45,110 bases of DNA from Thermaceae bacterium (GTDB lineage: Bacteria; Deinococcota; Deinococci; Deinococcales; Marinithermaceae), in contig JALSIA010000201.1 in assembly GCA_026981865.1 (NCBI GenBank), positions 1 through 45,110 on the forward strand. Direction: 5' to 3'. Below are positions 16,769 to 26,488 of this stretch, piece by piece. The position numbers and the translations under genes are program-made. The notes beneath the pieces were generated by a model. It ran no database searches. It was not told where the DNA came from and saw only the letters and a list, made by a program, of their open reading frames with translations. Position 1 is the stretch's first letter. Each line of letters begins with the position of its first letter.

Positions 16769-18049
16769 TCATGCGACGACTTCCAGGATCAACGGGGGAA
16801 CGCCCGCGCGTTGCCCAATCCGGTAGGCCTCCTTCAATCGTTGCGACGATTCCTCAAGTCCGCGCCCCGCGCGATGAAATACCGTAGCCAGTATATCACC
16901 CTCGGCCACGCGCTCGCCAACCTTCTTGGCGAGCCGCACCCCCACGCCGTGGTCGATGGCGTCGCCCTTGCGCTCGCGGCCGCCGCCGAGCCGCAGCACC
17001 GCGAGCCCCACCCGGTAGGCGTCGAGTTCGGTAACGACCCCGGCCGCCTCGGCGCGCAGCTCGTAGACGTCGGGGGCCAGCCCGAGCCGCTCGGGCTCGT
17101 CCACTACGCGCGCGTCGCCGCCCTGGGCGGCCACGAAGGCGCGCAGCTTGTCGAGCGCCGCGCCGCTCTTCCATACCGCTTCGGCCCGGGCCGGGTCCTC
17201 GCCCGCGGCCTCCAGCGCCTCGCGCGCCAGCGCCAACGAGAGCTCGGTCAGGTCGTCCGGCCCCTCGCCCCGAAGGGTGGCGATCGCCTCGCGCACCTCA
17301 ATGGCGTTGCCCACCGCGCGGCCCAGGGGCTGGTCCATCTGGCTCAGCACCGCCCGCACCTCGCGGCCGGCGTGGCGCCCGATGCCCACCATCAACCGCG
17401 CCAGCTCGCGGGCGTGCTCCAGGTCCTTCATGAACGCCCCTTTGCCCACCTTGACGTCCAGGGTGACGATGCGGGCCCCAGCGGCCAGCTTCTTCGACAT
17501 GATCGAGCTGGCGATCAGCGGGATCGAGGGCACCGTGCCCGTCACGTCGCGCAGGGCGTACATCTTGCCGTCGGCGGGGGCCAGGTTTTTCGACTGGCCG
17601 GAGATGACCAGCCCCACCTCGCGCGCCTGGCGCATGAACTCTTCGTCGCCGAGCTCGGCCCGCCAACCGGGGATGCTCTCCAACTTGTCGATCGTGCCGC
17701 CGGTGTGGGCGAGGCCGCGCCCGCTCATCTTGGCCACCACCAGCCCCGCAGCGGCCAGGATGGGGGCCACCACCAGCGTGGTCTTGTCGCCCACGCCACC
17801 GGACGAGTGTTTGTCGACCGTCTTGCCCAGGCCGCTGAGGTCGAGCACCTCGCCCGAGTGGGCCATGGCCAGCGTCAGCTCGGCGGTCTCGTGCGGGGTC
17901 ATGCCCTGAAAGTAAACGGCCATCAGCCAGGCGGCCATCTGGTAGTCGGGGATGCGCTCCTCCACATAAGCCGCAATCCACTCCTGCAGTTCCGCAGGCG
18001 TGTGCGCCCCGCCGTCCCGCTTCTTCTCGATGAACTCCACGGCGTGCAT
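16769..18049 (-). CDS. Pyrimidine-nucleoside (thymidine) phosphorylase
   Basis: A 426-residue salvage enzyme that splits thymidine or uridine with phosphate to the free base and (deoxy)ribose 1-phosphate. The phosphate-binding [10 protein letters not shown] (80-89), the [21 protein letters not shown] block and the C-terminal IDHGVGV motif are all present; length and start [14 protein letters not shown] match Thermus pyrimidine-nucleoside phosphorylase. ATG 18049 lies 7 bp after a TATGCT box, so the mRNA is probably leaderless; another ATG at 18061 lies inside that box. First gene of the operon with M23 peptidase, bactofilin, accD and accA. The symbol deoA or pdp depends on substrate preference, which cannot be seen. 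Confidence 0.94.
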   Translation of the reverse strand: MHAVEFIEKKRDGGAHTPAELQEWIAAYVEERIPDYQMAAWLMAVYFQGMTPHETAELTLAMAHSGEVLDLSGLGKTVDKHSSGGVGDKTTLVVAPILAAAGLVVAKMSGRGLAHTGGTIDKLESIPGWRAELGDEEFMRQAREVGLVISGQSKNLAPADGKMYALRDVTGTVPSIPLIASSIMSKKLAAGARIVTLDVKVGKGAFMKDLEHARELARLMVGIGRHAGREVRAVLSQMDQPLGRAVGNAIEVREAIATLRGEGPDDLTELSLALAREALEAAGEDPARAEAVWKSGAALDKLRAFVAAQGGDARVVDEPERLGLAPDVYELRAEAAGVVTELDAYRVGLAVLRLGGGRERKGDAIDHGVGVRLAKKVGERVAEGDILATVFHRAGRGLEESSQRLKEAYRIGQRAGVPPLILEVVA

Positions 18050-18056
18050 ACCGGTA

Positions 18057-18062
18057 AGCATA
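18057..18062 (-). promoter_or_regulatory. Leaderless -10 box of the nucleoside phosphorylase operon
   Basis: TATGCT on the minus strand with 7 bp to the ATG at 18049; the same hexamer and spacing precede the GTG at 29384. Confidence 0.5.
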
Positions 18063-18242
18063 ATCCGCGATCGTGAGGAACGGCACCCCGGAATGGGGGA
18101 CCGCTGTTTCGTTCCGCTCAGGGCTTCCGCCCCTTGCCAAAGCGCCAAAAGAAGAAGAAAATGGGTACGAGGGAACAATCTACGGGTTGACGCGGTCGCT
18201 TCGCGTTGCGTTGACGTTGCGGTTCTCTACGGGAGGTGAACC

Positions 18243-19520
18243 ATGACGAGACTGCGCACGCTACCCTTCTGGATCCTTGCAGCAGCGGCCCTCGGGTTAT
18301 CCGGATGCAACCAGCAGCAAGGCACGGAGGTGACGGTCAAGCTAATCAACCAGTGGGGCACGCCGGCCACGGCGACGGTGGTCTACCAGGTGGGCAACGG
18401 CGACTGGAAGCTGGCGGCCCAGAAGGACTACGGTGTTTACACCTTCGTGGTACCGCCCGGTGAAACCCGCTACGGCGTTTCGGCCAACTGCCTCCCCGTC
18501 GGCCTGAGCACGATCGGCTTCTTCAGCACCTACCAGCTCACCACCAACGACACCACCGAGGTCGTCTTCCCGTGCCTCAACTTGAGCGACCAGAGCTTCA
18601 GCGAGATTTCGCTGGACTGGGATGCCAGCGCGCTTGGCGCAAACCGCTTCGAGGCCTACGACCGCATCGACCAGAACGACTCCGGCAGCACGCCGCTCAC
18701 CCTCGACGCCATCATCGGCGAGGACGAACCCTTCCTCTTCCTGGCCTACAGCGGTGGCGTCGTCGACTACGCGAACCTCGAAGGGGTTCGCTTCGAACGC
18801 TTCGACACCACCCCCAACCAGACCCATAGCGTCACCTTCACCGCGAGCGACACGGCCACCTTCGGCTCGCTCACCGGACCCTCCACCCCAACGGGGTTCA
18901 ACGACTGCGACTTTGACTCGGGCCTGGTTATTCACAACGGGCTCTACGTGCCGGAGCTGGCCCAAGCGGGCGGCAATCCCTGCAACGGCGACTTCTTGCG
19001 GGTTCCCGGCACCTCCCCCGGCGACGTGCGGATGTTCATGGCCAACTACCGCGACCCCGTCAACAACCGGACCCTGGTCAGCATCCTCTTCACGGGCACC
19101 GACGCCGCCAGCGCGAGCCTGCCCGCGCTGCCCTCCCCCTGGCCCACGAGCTATGCGGTCGACGCGGCCGCCCTGCCCAGTTTCGACCTGAACCACCCCG
19201 ACGGTGACGCGACCGGATACCTCATCTTCTACAACGGAGACCGCGGCCCCTTCTGGCAGATCTACGTAAGCCCCGACTGGCTTGCGGGTGCGACGAGCTA
19301 CTCGCTGCCCGACCTTTCGCAAGCCCCCGACTTCGGAGGGATCGTGCCGCTGAAGGGCGACTCCGTCGATTGGGAGGTCATCGCCTTCTTCTCGGACCGC
19401 CCGATCGGTGACTGGCTCAGCACCCCCACCTGGATGCCCGCAGGCCCCGTGTCCATGCCCGTGCTTCCGGGTGGGGGCATGACGGCGGCCTCGATCGCCG
19501 GGACGCTGACGGTCCCCTAG
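18243..19520 (+). CDS. Lipoprotein, family A copy 1 (unknown function)
   Basis: A 425-residue lipoprotein with lipobox cysteine 22 (GLSGCNQQ). No known domain is recognised; the sequence is rich in beta-type, Tyr/Asn/Asp-containing segments. It is a paralog of 21300-22595: both share CNQQ after the lipobox, YQVGxGxW, ETRYGV with a nearby Cys, YQLTT, a near-terminal PDLSxAPxxxGxxPLxGDxVDW block and a final T-V-P. GGGAGGTG precedes the ATG. It heads the A-B-A'-B' tandem. Its upstream region has TTGACG at 18187 and 18211 but not the clean TTGTGACG direct repeat found before the other copies. Confidence 0.85.
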   Translation: MTRLRTLPFWILAAAALGLSGCNQQQGTEVTVKLINQWGTPATATVVYQVGNGDWKLAAQKDYGVYTFVVPPGETRYGVSANCLPVGLSTIGFFSTYQLTTNDTTEVVFPCLNLSDQSFSEISLDWDASALGANRFEAYDRIDQNDSGSTPLTLDAIIGEDEPFLFLAYSGGVVDYANLEGVRFERFDTTPNQTHSVTFTASDTATFGSLTGPSTPTGFNDCDFDSGLVIHNGLYVPELAQAGGNPCNGDFLRVPGTSPGDVRMFMANYRDPVNNRTLVSILFTGTDAASASLPALPSPWPTSYAVDAAALPSFDLNHPDGDATGYLIFYNGDRGPFWQIYVSPDWLAGATSYSLPDLSQAPDFGGIVPLKGDSVDWEVIAFFSDRPIGDWLSTPTWMPAGPVSMPVLPGGGMTAASIAGTLTVP

Positions 19521-19544
19521 CTCTTTGGAAGCGTCATGGCCGTG

Positions 19545-19573
19545 GGTGCCCCCCGCTGCGGGGGCACCTTTCC
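19545..19573 (+). terminator. Intrinsic terminator after family A copy 1
   Basis: GGTGCCCCC and GGGGGCACC form a 9-bp stem with a 6-base loop, followed by TTTCCTTTC. Confidence 0.8.
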
Positions 19574-19610
19574 TTTCGTCACAGCGCGATGCAGCGCTGA
19601 ACATCGGGGG

Positions 19611-19629
19611 TTGTGACGTTTTTGTGACG
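19611..19629 (+). promoter_or_regulatory. TTGTGACG direct repeat (11-bp period), before family B copy 1
   Basis: Two perfect TTGTGACG octamers at 19611-19618 and 19622-19629. The second ends exactly 10 bp before TACCTT (19640-19645), a TANNNT -10 candidate, 18 bp ahead of the ATG. This is the layout of activator sites for OmpR/PhoB-type regulators. Confidence 0.7.
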
Positions 19630-19663
19630 CTCGCCCCGCTACCTTCGGAGCGGAGGTTGACGG

Positions 19664-21172
19664 ATGAAACGTTTACGCTACCTTCTTCTCGGTTTGGGGG
19701 CGGTAGTGCTGCTGGCCGCCTGCGGGGGCGCCGGCGGCACCCACACCCTCGGCGGTACGGTGAGCGGCCTCAGGGGCACGCTGGTGCTCGAAAACGGCAG
19801 CAGTACGGTGACGGTCACCGAAAACGGCCCCTTCGCTTTTCCAGAAAAGCTCCCCGACGGCAGCTACTACCGGGTGCGGGTCAAGACCCCGCCACTCTTC
19901 GAGCGCTGCTCGGTGACGAACGGTGAGGGCGTGGTTAATGGGACCGACGTCAGCGACGTAGCGGTCGCCTGCACCGACAAGGACTGGATGGGTCCGATGG
20001 AGCTGGAGCCCACCCTCGTCGGCGGCGCCGCCCGGGTCCGGGCCGCTTTCGCCGGCGACGTACCGATGGTGGCCTGGGAGGAGGGCGCGGCGGTCTATCT
20101 GAGCACCCTCAGCTTCGGGGGCTGGAGTCTGCCCGCCCGGGTAAACGTGGGGAACGCCGCCTACCCGGCCCTCGCCGGCAACCCCGAGGGCCGCGCGGTG
20201 CTGGCCTGGACCGAGCTCGACGGGGGCGTGCGCCGGGTCTTTGCCCTGAGCTGGTACCGCGAAAGCTGGTCGGGCCCGGAGGCGGTGAGCACCGCAGGAA
20301 GGGCAGTCCATAGCGAGCCTCGGCTTTCCATGAGCGCGAGCGACCGGGCCGCCCTGGCCTGGATCGAGGACGACGGCGCCAACGACCGTGCGGCGGTGGC
20401 GCTCTTCGACGGTCATACCTGGACCGCCCCCTACTACGCGAGCCCGGCCGGCGCGAACGCCAGCAACCCGGCGGTGGCCGTCAACAACAGCGGCGACGTG
20501 CTGGCGGCCTGGAACGAGGCCGGCAAGGTTTACGCGGCCCTGCGAACCGGCGGCGTCTGGGGTTCGCCCACGGCGCTTTACACCGGCTCGCACGCGGGTG
20601 CGCCCCAGGCCTTTGTCGACGACACCGGCCGCGCCTACGTGGCCTGGGAAGTCCAGCCCCCCGGCCCAGGCAGCCCCGAGCTCAGCCTCGCCCGCTACGA
20701 CCCGCAAGGCGGGACGTGGACCACCCAAACGAACTTCGCGTACGGCGCCTCGCCCACCCTCACTGGCGACGCCGCCAGCGGCCGGCTGGCGCTCTTTTGG
20801 CTCGAGGGCGGGGCGCTCTGGGTGCGCGTCTACGAGGGCGGCGACTGGCAGGACGCCGAAACCCTGAGCCCCGCGGGCAGCAACCCCGGCCCCGCCAGCG
20901 CGGCTATGGACGCCAGCGGCAATGTGGTGGTCACCTGGCAGCAGGAGGACAGCGGCGGCGTCCGCCAGGTCTACGCTGCCTTCCGCCAGTACGGGGGCTG
21001 GATCAAGCCCGCGGGTCGGGACGACTTCTTGAGCTTCCCCGGCCGCGACGTGCGGTCCCCGGGCCTCTTCGGCAACCCCGCCGCCGCTATCGGCGAAGGC
21101 CAAGCCCTGGTCGCCTGGAGCCAGGACGACGGCAGCGGCAGCGACCGCGCCGGCGCCAACCTGTACTGGTAA
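19664..21172 (+). CDS. Lipoprotein, family B copy 1: N-terminal beta domain plus propeller-like repeats
   Basis: A 502-residue lipoprotein (lipobox cysteine 20, LLAACGG). Residues 25-105 form a beta-sandwich-like module (LGGTVSGLRGTLVLENG, FAFPEKLPDG, ending VAVACTDK) of a type common in bacterial surface proteins. Residues 120-500 contain about six repeats of roughly 50-60 residues with VAWxE, a Tyr strand and G-x-W-x-x-P, suggesting a beta-propeller. The very close paralog is 22893-24401. Function is unknown; surface binding is a guess. GGAGG precedes the ATG. Confidence 0.85.
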   Translation: MKRLRYLLLGLGAVVLLAACGGAGGTHTLGGTVSGLRGTLVLENGSSTVTVTENGPFAFPEKLPDGSYYRVRVKTPPLFERCSVTNGEGVVNGTDVSDVAVACTDKDWMGPMELEPTLVGGAARVRAAFAGDVPMVAWEEGAAVYLSTLSFGGWSLPARVNVGNAAYPALAGNPEGRAVLAWTELDGGVRRVFALSWYRESWSGPEAVSTAGRAVHSEPRLSMSASDRAALAWIEDDGANDRAAVALFDGHTWTAPYYASPAGANASNPAVAVNNSGDVLAAWNEAGKVYAALRTGGVWGSPTALYTGSHAGAPQAFVDDTGRAYVAWEVQPPGPGSPELSLARYDPQGGTWTTQTNFAYGASPTLTGDAASGRLALFWLEGGALWVRVYEGGDWQDAETLSPAGSNPGPASAAMDASGNVVVTWQQEDSGGVRQVYAAFRQYGGWIKPAGRDDFLSFPGRDVRSPGLFGNPAAAIGEGQALVAWSQDDGSGSDRAGANLYW

Positions 21173-21188
21173 CGCGAGCTGCGACCTT

Positions 21189-21216
21189 GCAAGGCCCGGG
21201 CGCGCCCGGGCCTTGC
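21189..21216 (+). terminator. Palindromic terminator after family B copy 1
   Basis: A perfect 28-bp palindrome (arms GCAAGGCCCGGGCG) 16 bases after the stop; no long T-run. Confidence 0.6.
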
Positions 21217-21247
21217 TCGTTCCAGCACGATCGATGCCGGTTGGGCC

Positions 21248-21266
21248 TTGTGACGCTCTTGTGACG
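21248..21266 (+). promoter_or_regulatory. TTGTGACG direct repeat (11-bp period), before family A copy 2
   Basis: Two perfect octamers at 21248-21255 and 21259-21266. Ten bases after the second lies AAGATT (21277-21282), a weak -10 candidate at the same spacing as in the 19.6-kb copy; the ATG follows 17 bp later. Confidence 0.7.
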
Positions 21267-21299
21267 CGCGCCCGGGAAGATTGAGGTGGAGGTAGCAAA

Positions 21300-22595
21300 A
21301 TGAAACGGTACGGCTTCGTTTCGTTCGTGCTCCTCTTGCTGCTGCTTTCCACCGCGTGCAACCAACAACGGCCCACCGGCGCGAACGTCACCGTAGAAGG
21401 CGCGGCCACCGGCACCCTCTACTACCAGGTGGGCGACGGCGAATGGCGGCGGATGCCCCGCATCGACGACCTCCGTTTTGGCTTTATGCTGCCCGCGGAG
21501 GAAACGCGTTACGGCGTGGCGCTCCTCTGCGCACCCGAATGGTTCTCGACCAATGGCGAGCTCTGGGTTTACCAGCTCACTACCGAAGACGCCACCGCGC
21601 TCAGCCTGGACTGCGGTCCCGGAGCCGGCGAGCCACTTTCGGCGGTCGCCCTGGTGGTGACCAAGGCCCAGGGTGATACCGGGAACTACGACGAGGCCAG
21701 GGCCAGCCTCGGCAATGGGTACGGTCAGGCATCGCTGGGACGAACCATCGGCCTCTACGCCCGACCGAAGGAGGGCCAGGGGTTGCTGGTATGGGCTCGC
21801 GACGCAAACGCGCCCTACCCGATCGTGCGGCTCCGCTACGACCCCGGCTTCGACGCCCGCCCGGGCCGCTGCCCCTACGACCAGCCGTGCACGGTCGAAC
21901 TGGGGCCCGGCGACGCGCCGGACCTGCAGAGCGTCGACCCCCTGCCGCTACCCCCCTGGGCCGTCCATGGAGGGTTCCACGTGGAGTTCGTAGCCCACGG
22001 CTGGAGTTCGAGCCCCCTCACCCTGGGTCTGGGCGGTTTCAACGGGGGGCGGTACCTGGTGGTACCGAACACCGTTGCAGGCGACCTGTACGCAGGCCGC
22101 GCCTGGGCCGGGGACGGGACCTACGGGTCCGGTGAGAGCAGGTTCTTCGGGCCTCAGGCCCAGACGCTGCGGTTTGCGTTGCCGCAGGCGAAGTTCGACC
22201 CCACGATCGCGGAAGAGGCGCTCCCGACCTTCGTCAACCTGAGCTACCCGGACGGCCCGGCGGCCTACCTGTTCCGGCTCGACGTCTACGCACGGGGCAG
22301 CCTGTGGAGCGCCTTCACGGAGCACGTCCTTGTGAGCCTGCGCTGGCTGGGCGAGAACAGTTCCTTCACGGTTCCCGACCTGAGCCACGCGCCCGGCCTG
22401 GAAGGCACCCGCCCGCTCAGCGGCGACCGCGTCGACTGGTCCGCTGCAGTGCTGCTGTCGGACCTCAGCCTCGCCGACCTGCTGGCCGCAGAGCGGGCAC
22501 CCGGCTACGCTGGACTCGACGAACACGCAGTCCTGCGGGTTCCCAGCGTGTCGCTCCGCTTTGCTTCGAAGGAAGGGGGGTACACGGTGCCCTAA
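21300..22595 (+). CDS. Lipoprotein, family A copy 2 (unknown function)
   Basis: A 431-residue lipoprotein with lipobox cysteine 20 (LLSTACNQQ). It is homologous to 18243-19520 throughout but diverged in the middle. Cysteines in LLCAPEW, LDCGPG and GRCPYDQPC could form disulfides. It ends SLRFASKEGGYTVP, echoed by the remnant at 22772-22861. GGAGGTAGCAAA precedes the ATG. Function is unknown; it sits in the envelope. Confidence 0.85.
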   Translation: MKRYGFVSFVLLLLLLSTACNQQRPTGANVTVEGAATGTLYYQVGDGEWRRMPRIDDLRFGFMLPAEETRYGVALLCAPEWFSTNGELWVYQLTTEDATALSLDCGPGAGEPLSAVALVVTKAQGDTGNYDEARASLGNGYGQASLGRTIGLYARPKEGQGLLVWARDANAPYPIVRLRYDPGFDARPGRCPYDQPCTVELGPGDAPDLQSVDPLPLPPWAVHGGFHVEFVAHGWSSSPLTLGLGGFNGGRYLVVPNTVAGDLYAGRAWAGDGTYGSGESRFFGPQAQTLRFALPQAKFDPTIAEEALPTFVNLSYPDGPAAYLFRLDVYARGSLWSAFTEHVLVSLRWLGENSSFTVPDLSHAPGLEGTRPLSGDRVDWSAAVLLSDLSLADLLAAERAPGYAGLDEHAVLRVPSVSLRFASKEGGYTVP

Positions 22596-22622
22596 AGAAA
22601 GCGGTTACGAGGCGAGGGCTCG

Positions 22623-22641
22623 TTGTGACGTTCTTGTTGCC
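22623..22641 (+). promoter_or_regulatory. Degenerate TTGTGACG direct repeat before a decayed family A remnant
   Basis: A perfect first octamer (22623-22630) and a decayed second one, TTGTTGCC (22634-22641), still 11 bp apart. No -10 is visible at the usual distance (CCAAGC there). Confidence 0.5.
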
Positions 22642-22861
22642 GGCTCGGCTTCCAAGCGGCAGCAATCCCCTCGGGATCGAGCGGACAGTGGATGGCCGGC
22701 GCCCGCCACATGGACCCCGAGTTGGAGAAGGTGCTGGCCGGCCGGCGGCTGCAGGGGGCCGAAGCAGCGGCTCCTTCAGCTACCCGCTGGTGCCGCTGCC
22801 GCTCGAGCCCGGCAGCCGGGTACAGCTTGTGGAAAAGGGCGGAAACTTCACGGCCCCCTAG
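22642..22861 (+). pseudogene. Remnant of a third family A lipoprotein gene
   Basis: Between family A copy 2 and family B copy 2 lies a short stretch with no intact gene. Its last 30 codons (22772-22861) read SFSYPLVPLPLEPGSRVQL then VEKGGNFTAP-stop, which parallels the C terminus of family A copy 2 (SLRFASKEGGYTVP). Together with the decayed direct repeat at 22623, the parts look like the promoter and 3' end of another A gene joined by a large internal deletion. Confidence 0.55.
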
Positions 22862-22892
22862 CGCCAGGGGACGAAGCGTAGGAGGTGAAGAG

Positions 22893-24401
22893 ATGAAAGG
22901 ATTGACGGGCATCCTGCTCGCCTCCGCCCTCTTGCTGACCGCCTGTGGGGGCGCAGGCGGGAGCTACACCCTCGGCGGGACGGTGAGCGGCCTCCGGGGC
23001 ACGCTGGTGCTCGAAAACGACGGCGACACGGTGACGATCACCCAAAACGGCCCCTTCGCCTTCCCAGAGAAGCTGCCGAACGGCGCGCGCTACCTCGTGA
23101 CGATCGAGACCCCGCCGCTCTTCGAAAACTGCACGGTGGCGAACGGGGAGGGTACGGTGCGGGGCGCCGACGTCCGCGACGTGGCGGTGACCTGCACCGA
23201 CAAGGCCTGGCAGGGGCCGGAAGGGCTCGAGCCCGACCTTGCGGGCAATGCCCACCGGGTGCAGGCCGCCTTGGCTGGAAACACCCCTCTGGTGGCCTGG
23301 GAGGAGCAGCAGAAGATCTACCTGGTCACCGGCGGCGAGGGCGGCTGGTCCGACCCCGAGCTCGTCGCCCAGAACGACGCCGACGCCCTCGGCCTGGCCG
23401 GCAACCCCTCGGGCTTCGCGGCGATGGCCTGGACCGAACTCGACGGGGGCGTGCACCGTGTCTTCGCCCGGGTCTACTCCGGGGGACGCTGGTCGGGCGA
23501 CCTACCCCTCAGCCAGGCCGGGCGCGAAAGCCTCTACGCCGCGCTGGCGGTCAACGACGTCGCCGGGGCCGCGGTGGCTTGGTCCGACCACAAAGGCAAC
23601 CCGCGCATCGCCGTGTCCCGCTACCGGCAGGGCGCTTGGACCGCCCCGGTTTACCTGAGCGCCGCCGGGATGGTCGCCCTCATGCCGGCGGCGGCGGTGA
23701 ACAACCGGGGTGAGGTGCTGGTCGCCTGGGTGCAACAGTCAAAGGTCTACGCTTCGGTCTACGAGAACGGCCGCTGGGGGGCGCCCGAGCAGCTGCCGGG
23801 AAACCTGCAAACCAACCTCGACGTCCACGTCTTTCTCGACGACTCCGGCCGCGGCTACGCGGTCTGGCGGGCGATCGATGCGAACCAGCAACGGCTCACC
23901 CTGGCGGTGCGGGCGGGCGGGGCCTGGAGCGCCATGCCGCTGGGCGTGTACGCCCCCGGCCAACCCGTCCTGGCTGGCAGCCGCCGACGGGGCACGGTGG
24001 CGGTAGTCTGGACCGACTGGCTGGGGCCCCCGACCCGAGCGGTCTGGGTGCGGCTCTACGAAAACGGCCGTTGGGGAGACCCGATCCTCCTCAGCTTGCC
24101 CGACACCGACGCCGAGGGCCCGGCGGCAGCGATGGACGAGCGGGGAAACACTCTGGTCGCCTGGCAGCAACCGGGCGCGGGCGGGCACCCGCCCCAGATC
24201 TTCGCCGCCTTCCGCCAGTACGGCGGGTGGGCAAAGCCCACCGGACCAAACGACCTTTTGAGCTTTTCCGGTCGCGTCGTCCGGCCCGCCAGTTCCGAGG
24301 GTCAGCCGAGCGTGACCCTGGCGCGGGGGCGAGCGCTGGCCGCCTGGAGCCAGGACGACGGCCAGGGGATCTACCGCGCTTGCACCAACCTCTACCGCTG
24401 A
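22893..24401 (+). CDS. Lipoprotein, family B copy 2: N-terminal beta domain plus propeller-like repeats
   Basis: A 502-residue close paralog of 19664-21172, of identical length and architecture: lipobox cysteine 18 (LLTACGG), the TLGGTVSGLRGTLVLEN module, then about six VAW...G-x-W-x-x-P repeats ending AFRQYGGW and AAWSQDDG. The start is ATG 22893 with GGAGGTGAAGAG before it; the frame is open for 200 bases upstream but that part is remnant DNA. It has no intact TTGTGACG repeat directly before it. Function unknown. Confidence 0.85.
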   Translation: MKGLTGILLASALLLTACGGAGGSYTLGGTVSGLRGTLVLENDGDTVTITQNGPFAFPEKLPNGARYLVTIETPPLFENCTVANGEGTVRGADVRDVAVTCTDKAWQGPEGLEPDLAGNAHRVQAALAGNTPLVAWEEQQKIYLVTGGEGGWSDPELVAQNDADALGLAGNPSGFAAMAWTELDGGVHRVFARVYSGGRWSGDLPLSQAGRESLYAALAVNDVAGAAVAWSDHKGNPRIAVSRYRQGAWTAPVYLSAAGMVALMPAAAVNNRGEVLVAWVQQSKVYASVYENGRWGAPEQLPGNLQTNLDVHVFLDDSGRGYAVWRAIDANQQRLTLAVRAGGAWSAMPLGVYAPGQPVLAGSRRRGTVAVVWTDWLGPPTRAVWVRLYENGRWGDPILLSLPDTDAEGPAAAMDERGNTLVAWQQPGAGGHPPQIFAAFRQYGGWAKPTGPNDLLSFSGRVVRPASSEGQPSVTLARGRALAAWSQDDGQGIYRACTNLYR

Positions 24402-24436
24402 CCAAAGCGGGTCGGGTCGGGCCCGACCCGCTTTGG
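24402..24436. terminator. Bidirectional terminator between family B copy 2 and fba
   Basis: A 15-bp stem (CCAAAGCGGGTCGGG with its complement) around a 5-base loop lies between the convergent gene ends, 10 bases before the fba stop. Confidence 0.7.
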
Positions 24437-24446
24437 GTTCCAGAAC

Positions 24447-25370
<924 letters not shown>

Positions 25371-25402
25371 GCCTACCTCCCGCCCTGATTGTAAGGCACG
25401 GG

Positions 25403-26488
25403 TCAGTCGGTGAAGCTCTGCCCGGTCATCTGGGTGAGCAGCAGCTTGAACTCGTGCGGGCTGGTGGCGAAGTCCTGCGCGTCCTCCAGGGAGATGACGC
25501 CTTCCTTGTAGAGTTCGACCAGGTGCTGGTCGAAGGTGTGCATGCCGCGCACGTTGTCCTCCATCAGCGCCTCCTTGATCTGCGGCGTCTTGGCTTCGTC
25601 CTTGATGTACTCGCGGATCAACGGCGTGGCCACGAGCACCTCGTGGGCGAGCGCCCGACCGCGGCCGTCGGCGCGCGGCAGCAGGCGCTGGGAGACGATG
25701 CCGAGGAGCGACTCGGCCAGCAGGATGCGGATCTGCTGGTGCTCGTGCAGCGGGAAGAAGTCGATGATGCGGTTGATCGTGCGGATCGAGTCGAGGGTGT
25801 GCAGCGTCGAGAAGACCAGGTGGCCCGTCTGGGCGGCGGTGATCGCGGCCTCGACGGTCTCGCGGTCGCGCATCTCGCCGATCAGGATCACGTCGGGGTC
25901 CTGACGCATAGAGTACTTGAGCCCCGACTGGAAGGAGTCGGTGTCCACGCCCACCTCGCGCTGCACCACCAGACTCTTCTTGTTCTTGTGCAGGTACTCG
26001 ATCGGATCCTCGATGGTGATGATGTTCTTGGGGTAGTGGGCGTTGATGTGGTCGATCAACGCCGCCAGGGTGGTGGACTTGCCGGAGCCCGTGGGGCCGG
26101 TGATGAGAACCAGGCCGCGCTCCTGACCGCCGAAGTGTTCCATGATCGGGCGCGGCAGCCCCAACGCCTCGAAACTGGGGATGGCGTCGGAGATGACGCG
26201 CATCACCAGACCCATGGAGCCGCGCTGGCGCAGGAGGTTGCAGCGGAACCGGGCGACGCCGGGGATCGTGTAGGCGAAGTCCATCTCTTTTTGATACTCG
26301 AACATCTCCCACTGCTCAGGGGTGAGCAGCACCTTGATGATCTGTTCGACCTCGGCGGGGCTGAGCTCCTTGGGGCTGAAGGGCTTGAGCTTGCCGTCGA
26401 TGCGCACCGTCGGCGGCGCCCCCGCCTGCAGGTGGATGTCGGAGGCGCGCTGCGCCACCATCGCCTTCAGCATGTCCACGATCGTCAC
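25403..26488 (-). CDS. pilT: Type IV pilus retraction ATPase PilT
   Basis: A 361-residue hexameric ATPase that powers pilus disassembly for twitching motility and DNA uptake. An N-terminal PAS-like domain (1-100) is followed by the motor: Walker A GPTGSGKST (131-139), Asp box IITIEDPIEY, Walker B DVILIGEMRD and His box TGHLVFSTLHT. The start is a GTG that overlaps the panC stop (GTGA), implying coupling. Other pilus genes are not in the window. Confidence 0.96.
   Translation of the reverse strand: MTIVDMLKAMVAQRASDIHLQAGAPPTVRIDGKLKPFSPKELSPAEVEQIIKVLLTPEQWEMFEYQKEMDFAYTIPGVARFRCNLLRQRGSMGLVMRVISDAIPSFEALGLPRPIMEHFGGQERGLVLITGPTGSGKSTTLAALIDHINAHYPKNIITIEDPIEYLHKNKKSLVVQREVGVDTDSFQSGLKYSMRQDPDVILIGEMRDRETVEAAITAAQTGHLVFSTLHTLDSIRTINRIIDFFPLHEHQQIRILLAESLLGIVSQRLLPRADGRGRALAHEVLVATPLIREYIKDEAKTPQIKEALMEDNVRGMHTFDQHLVELYKEGVISLEDAQDFATSPHEFKLLLTQMTGQSFTD

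Larger units (their letters stand above)
18243..24401 (+). repeat. Tandem duplication A-B-A'-B' of two lipoprotein genes
   Basis: Two families alternate (A 18243, B 19664, A' 21300, B' 22893), with a decayed extra A 3' end before B'. The B copies are much more alike than the A copies. A two-gene unit was evidently duplicated and then diverged. Confidence 0.8.

Noticed and set aside
18187-18216. A fifth copy of the TTGTGACG motif before family A copy 1
   Set aside because: TTGACG occurs twice but with 24-bp spacing and without the TTGTGACG octamer, so it does not meet the 11-bp direct-repeat pattern.
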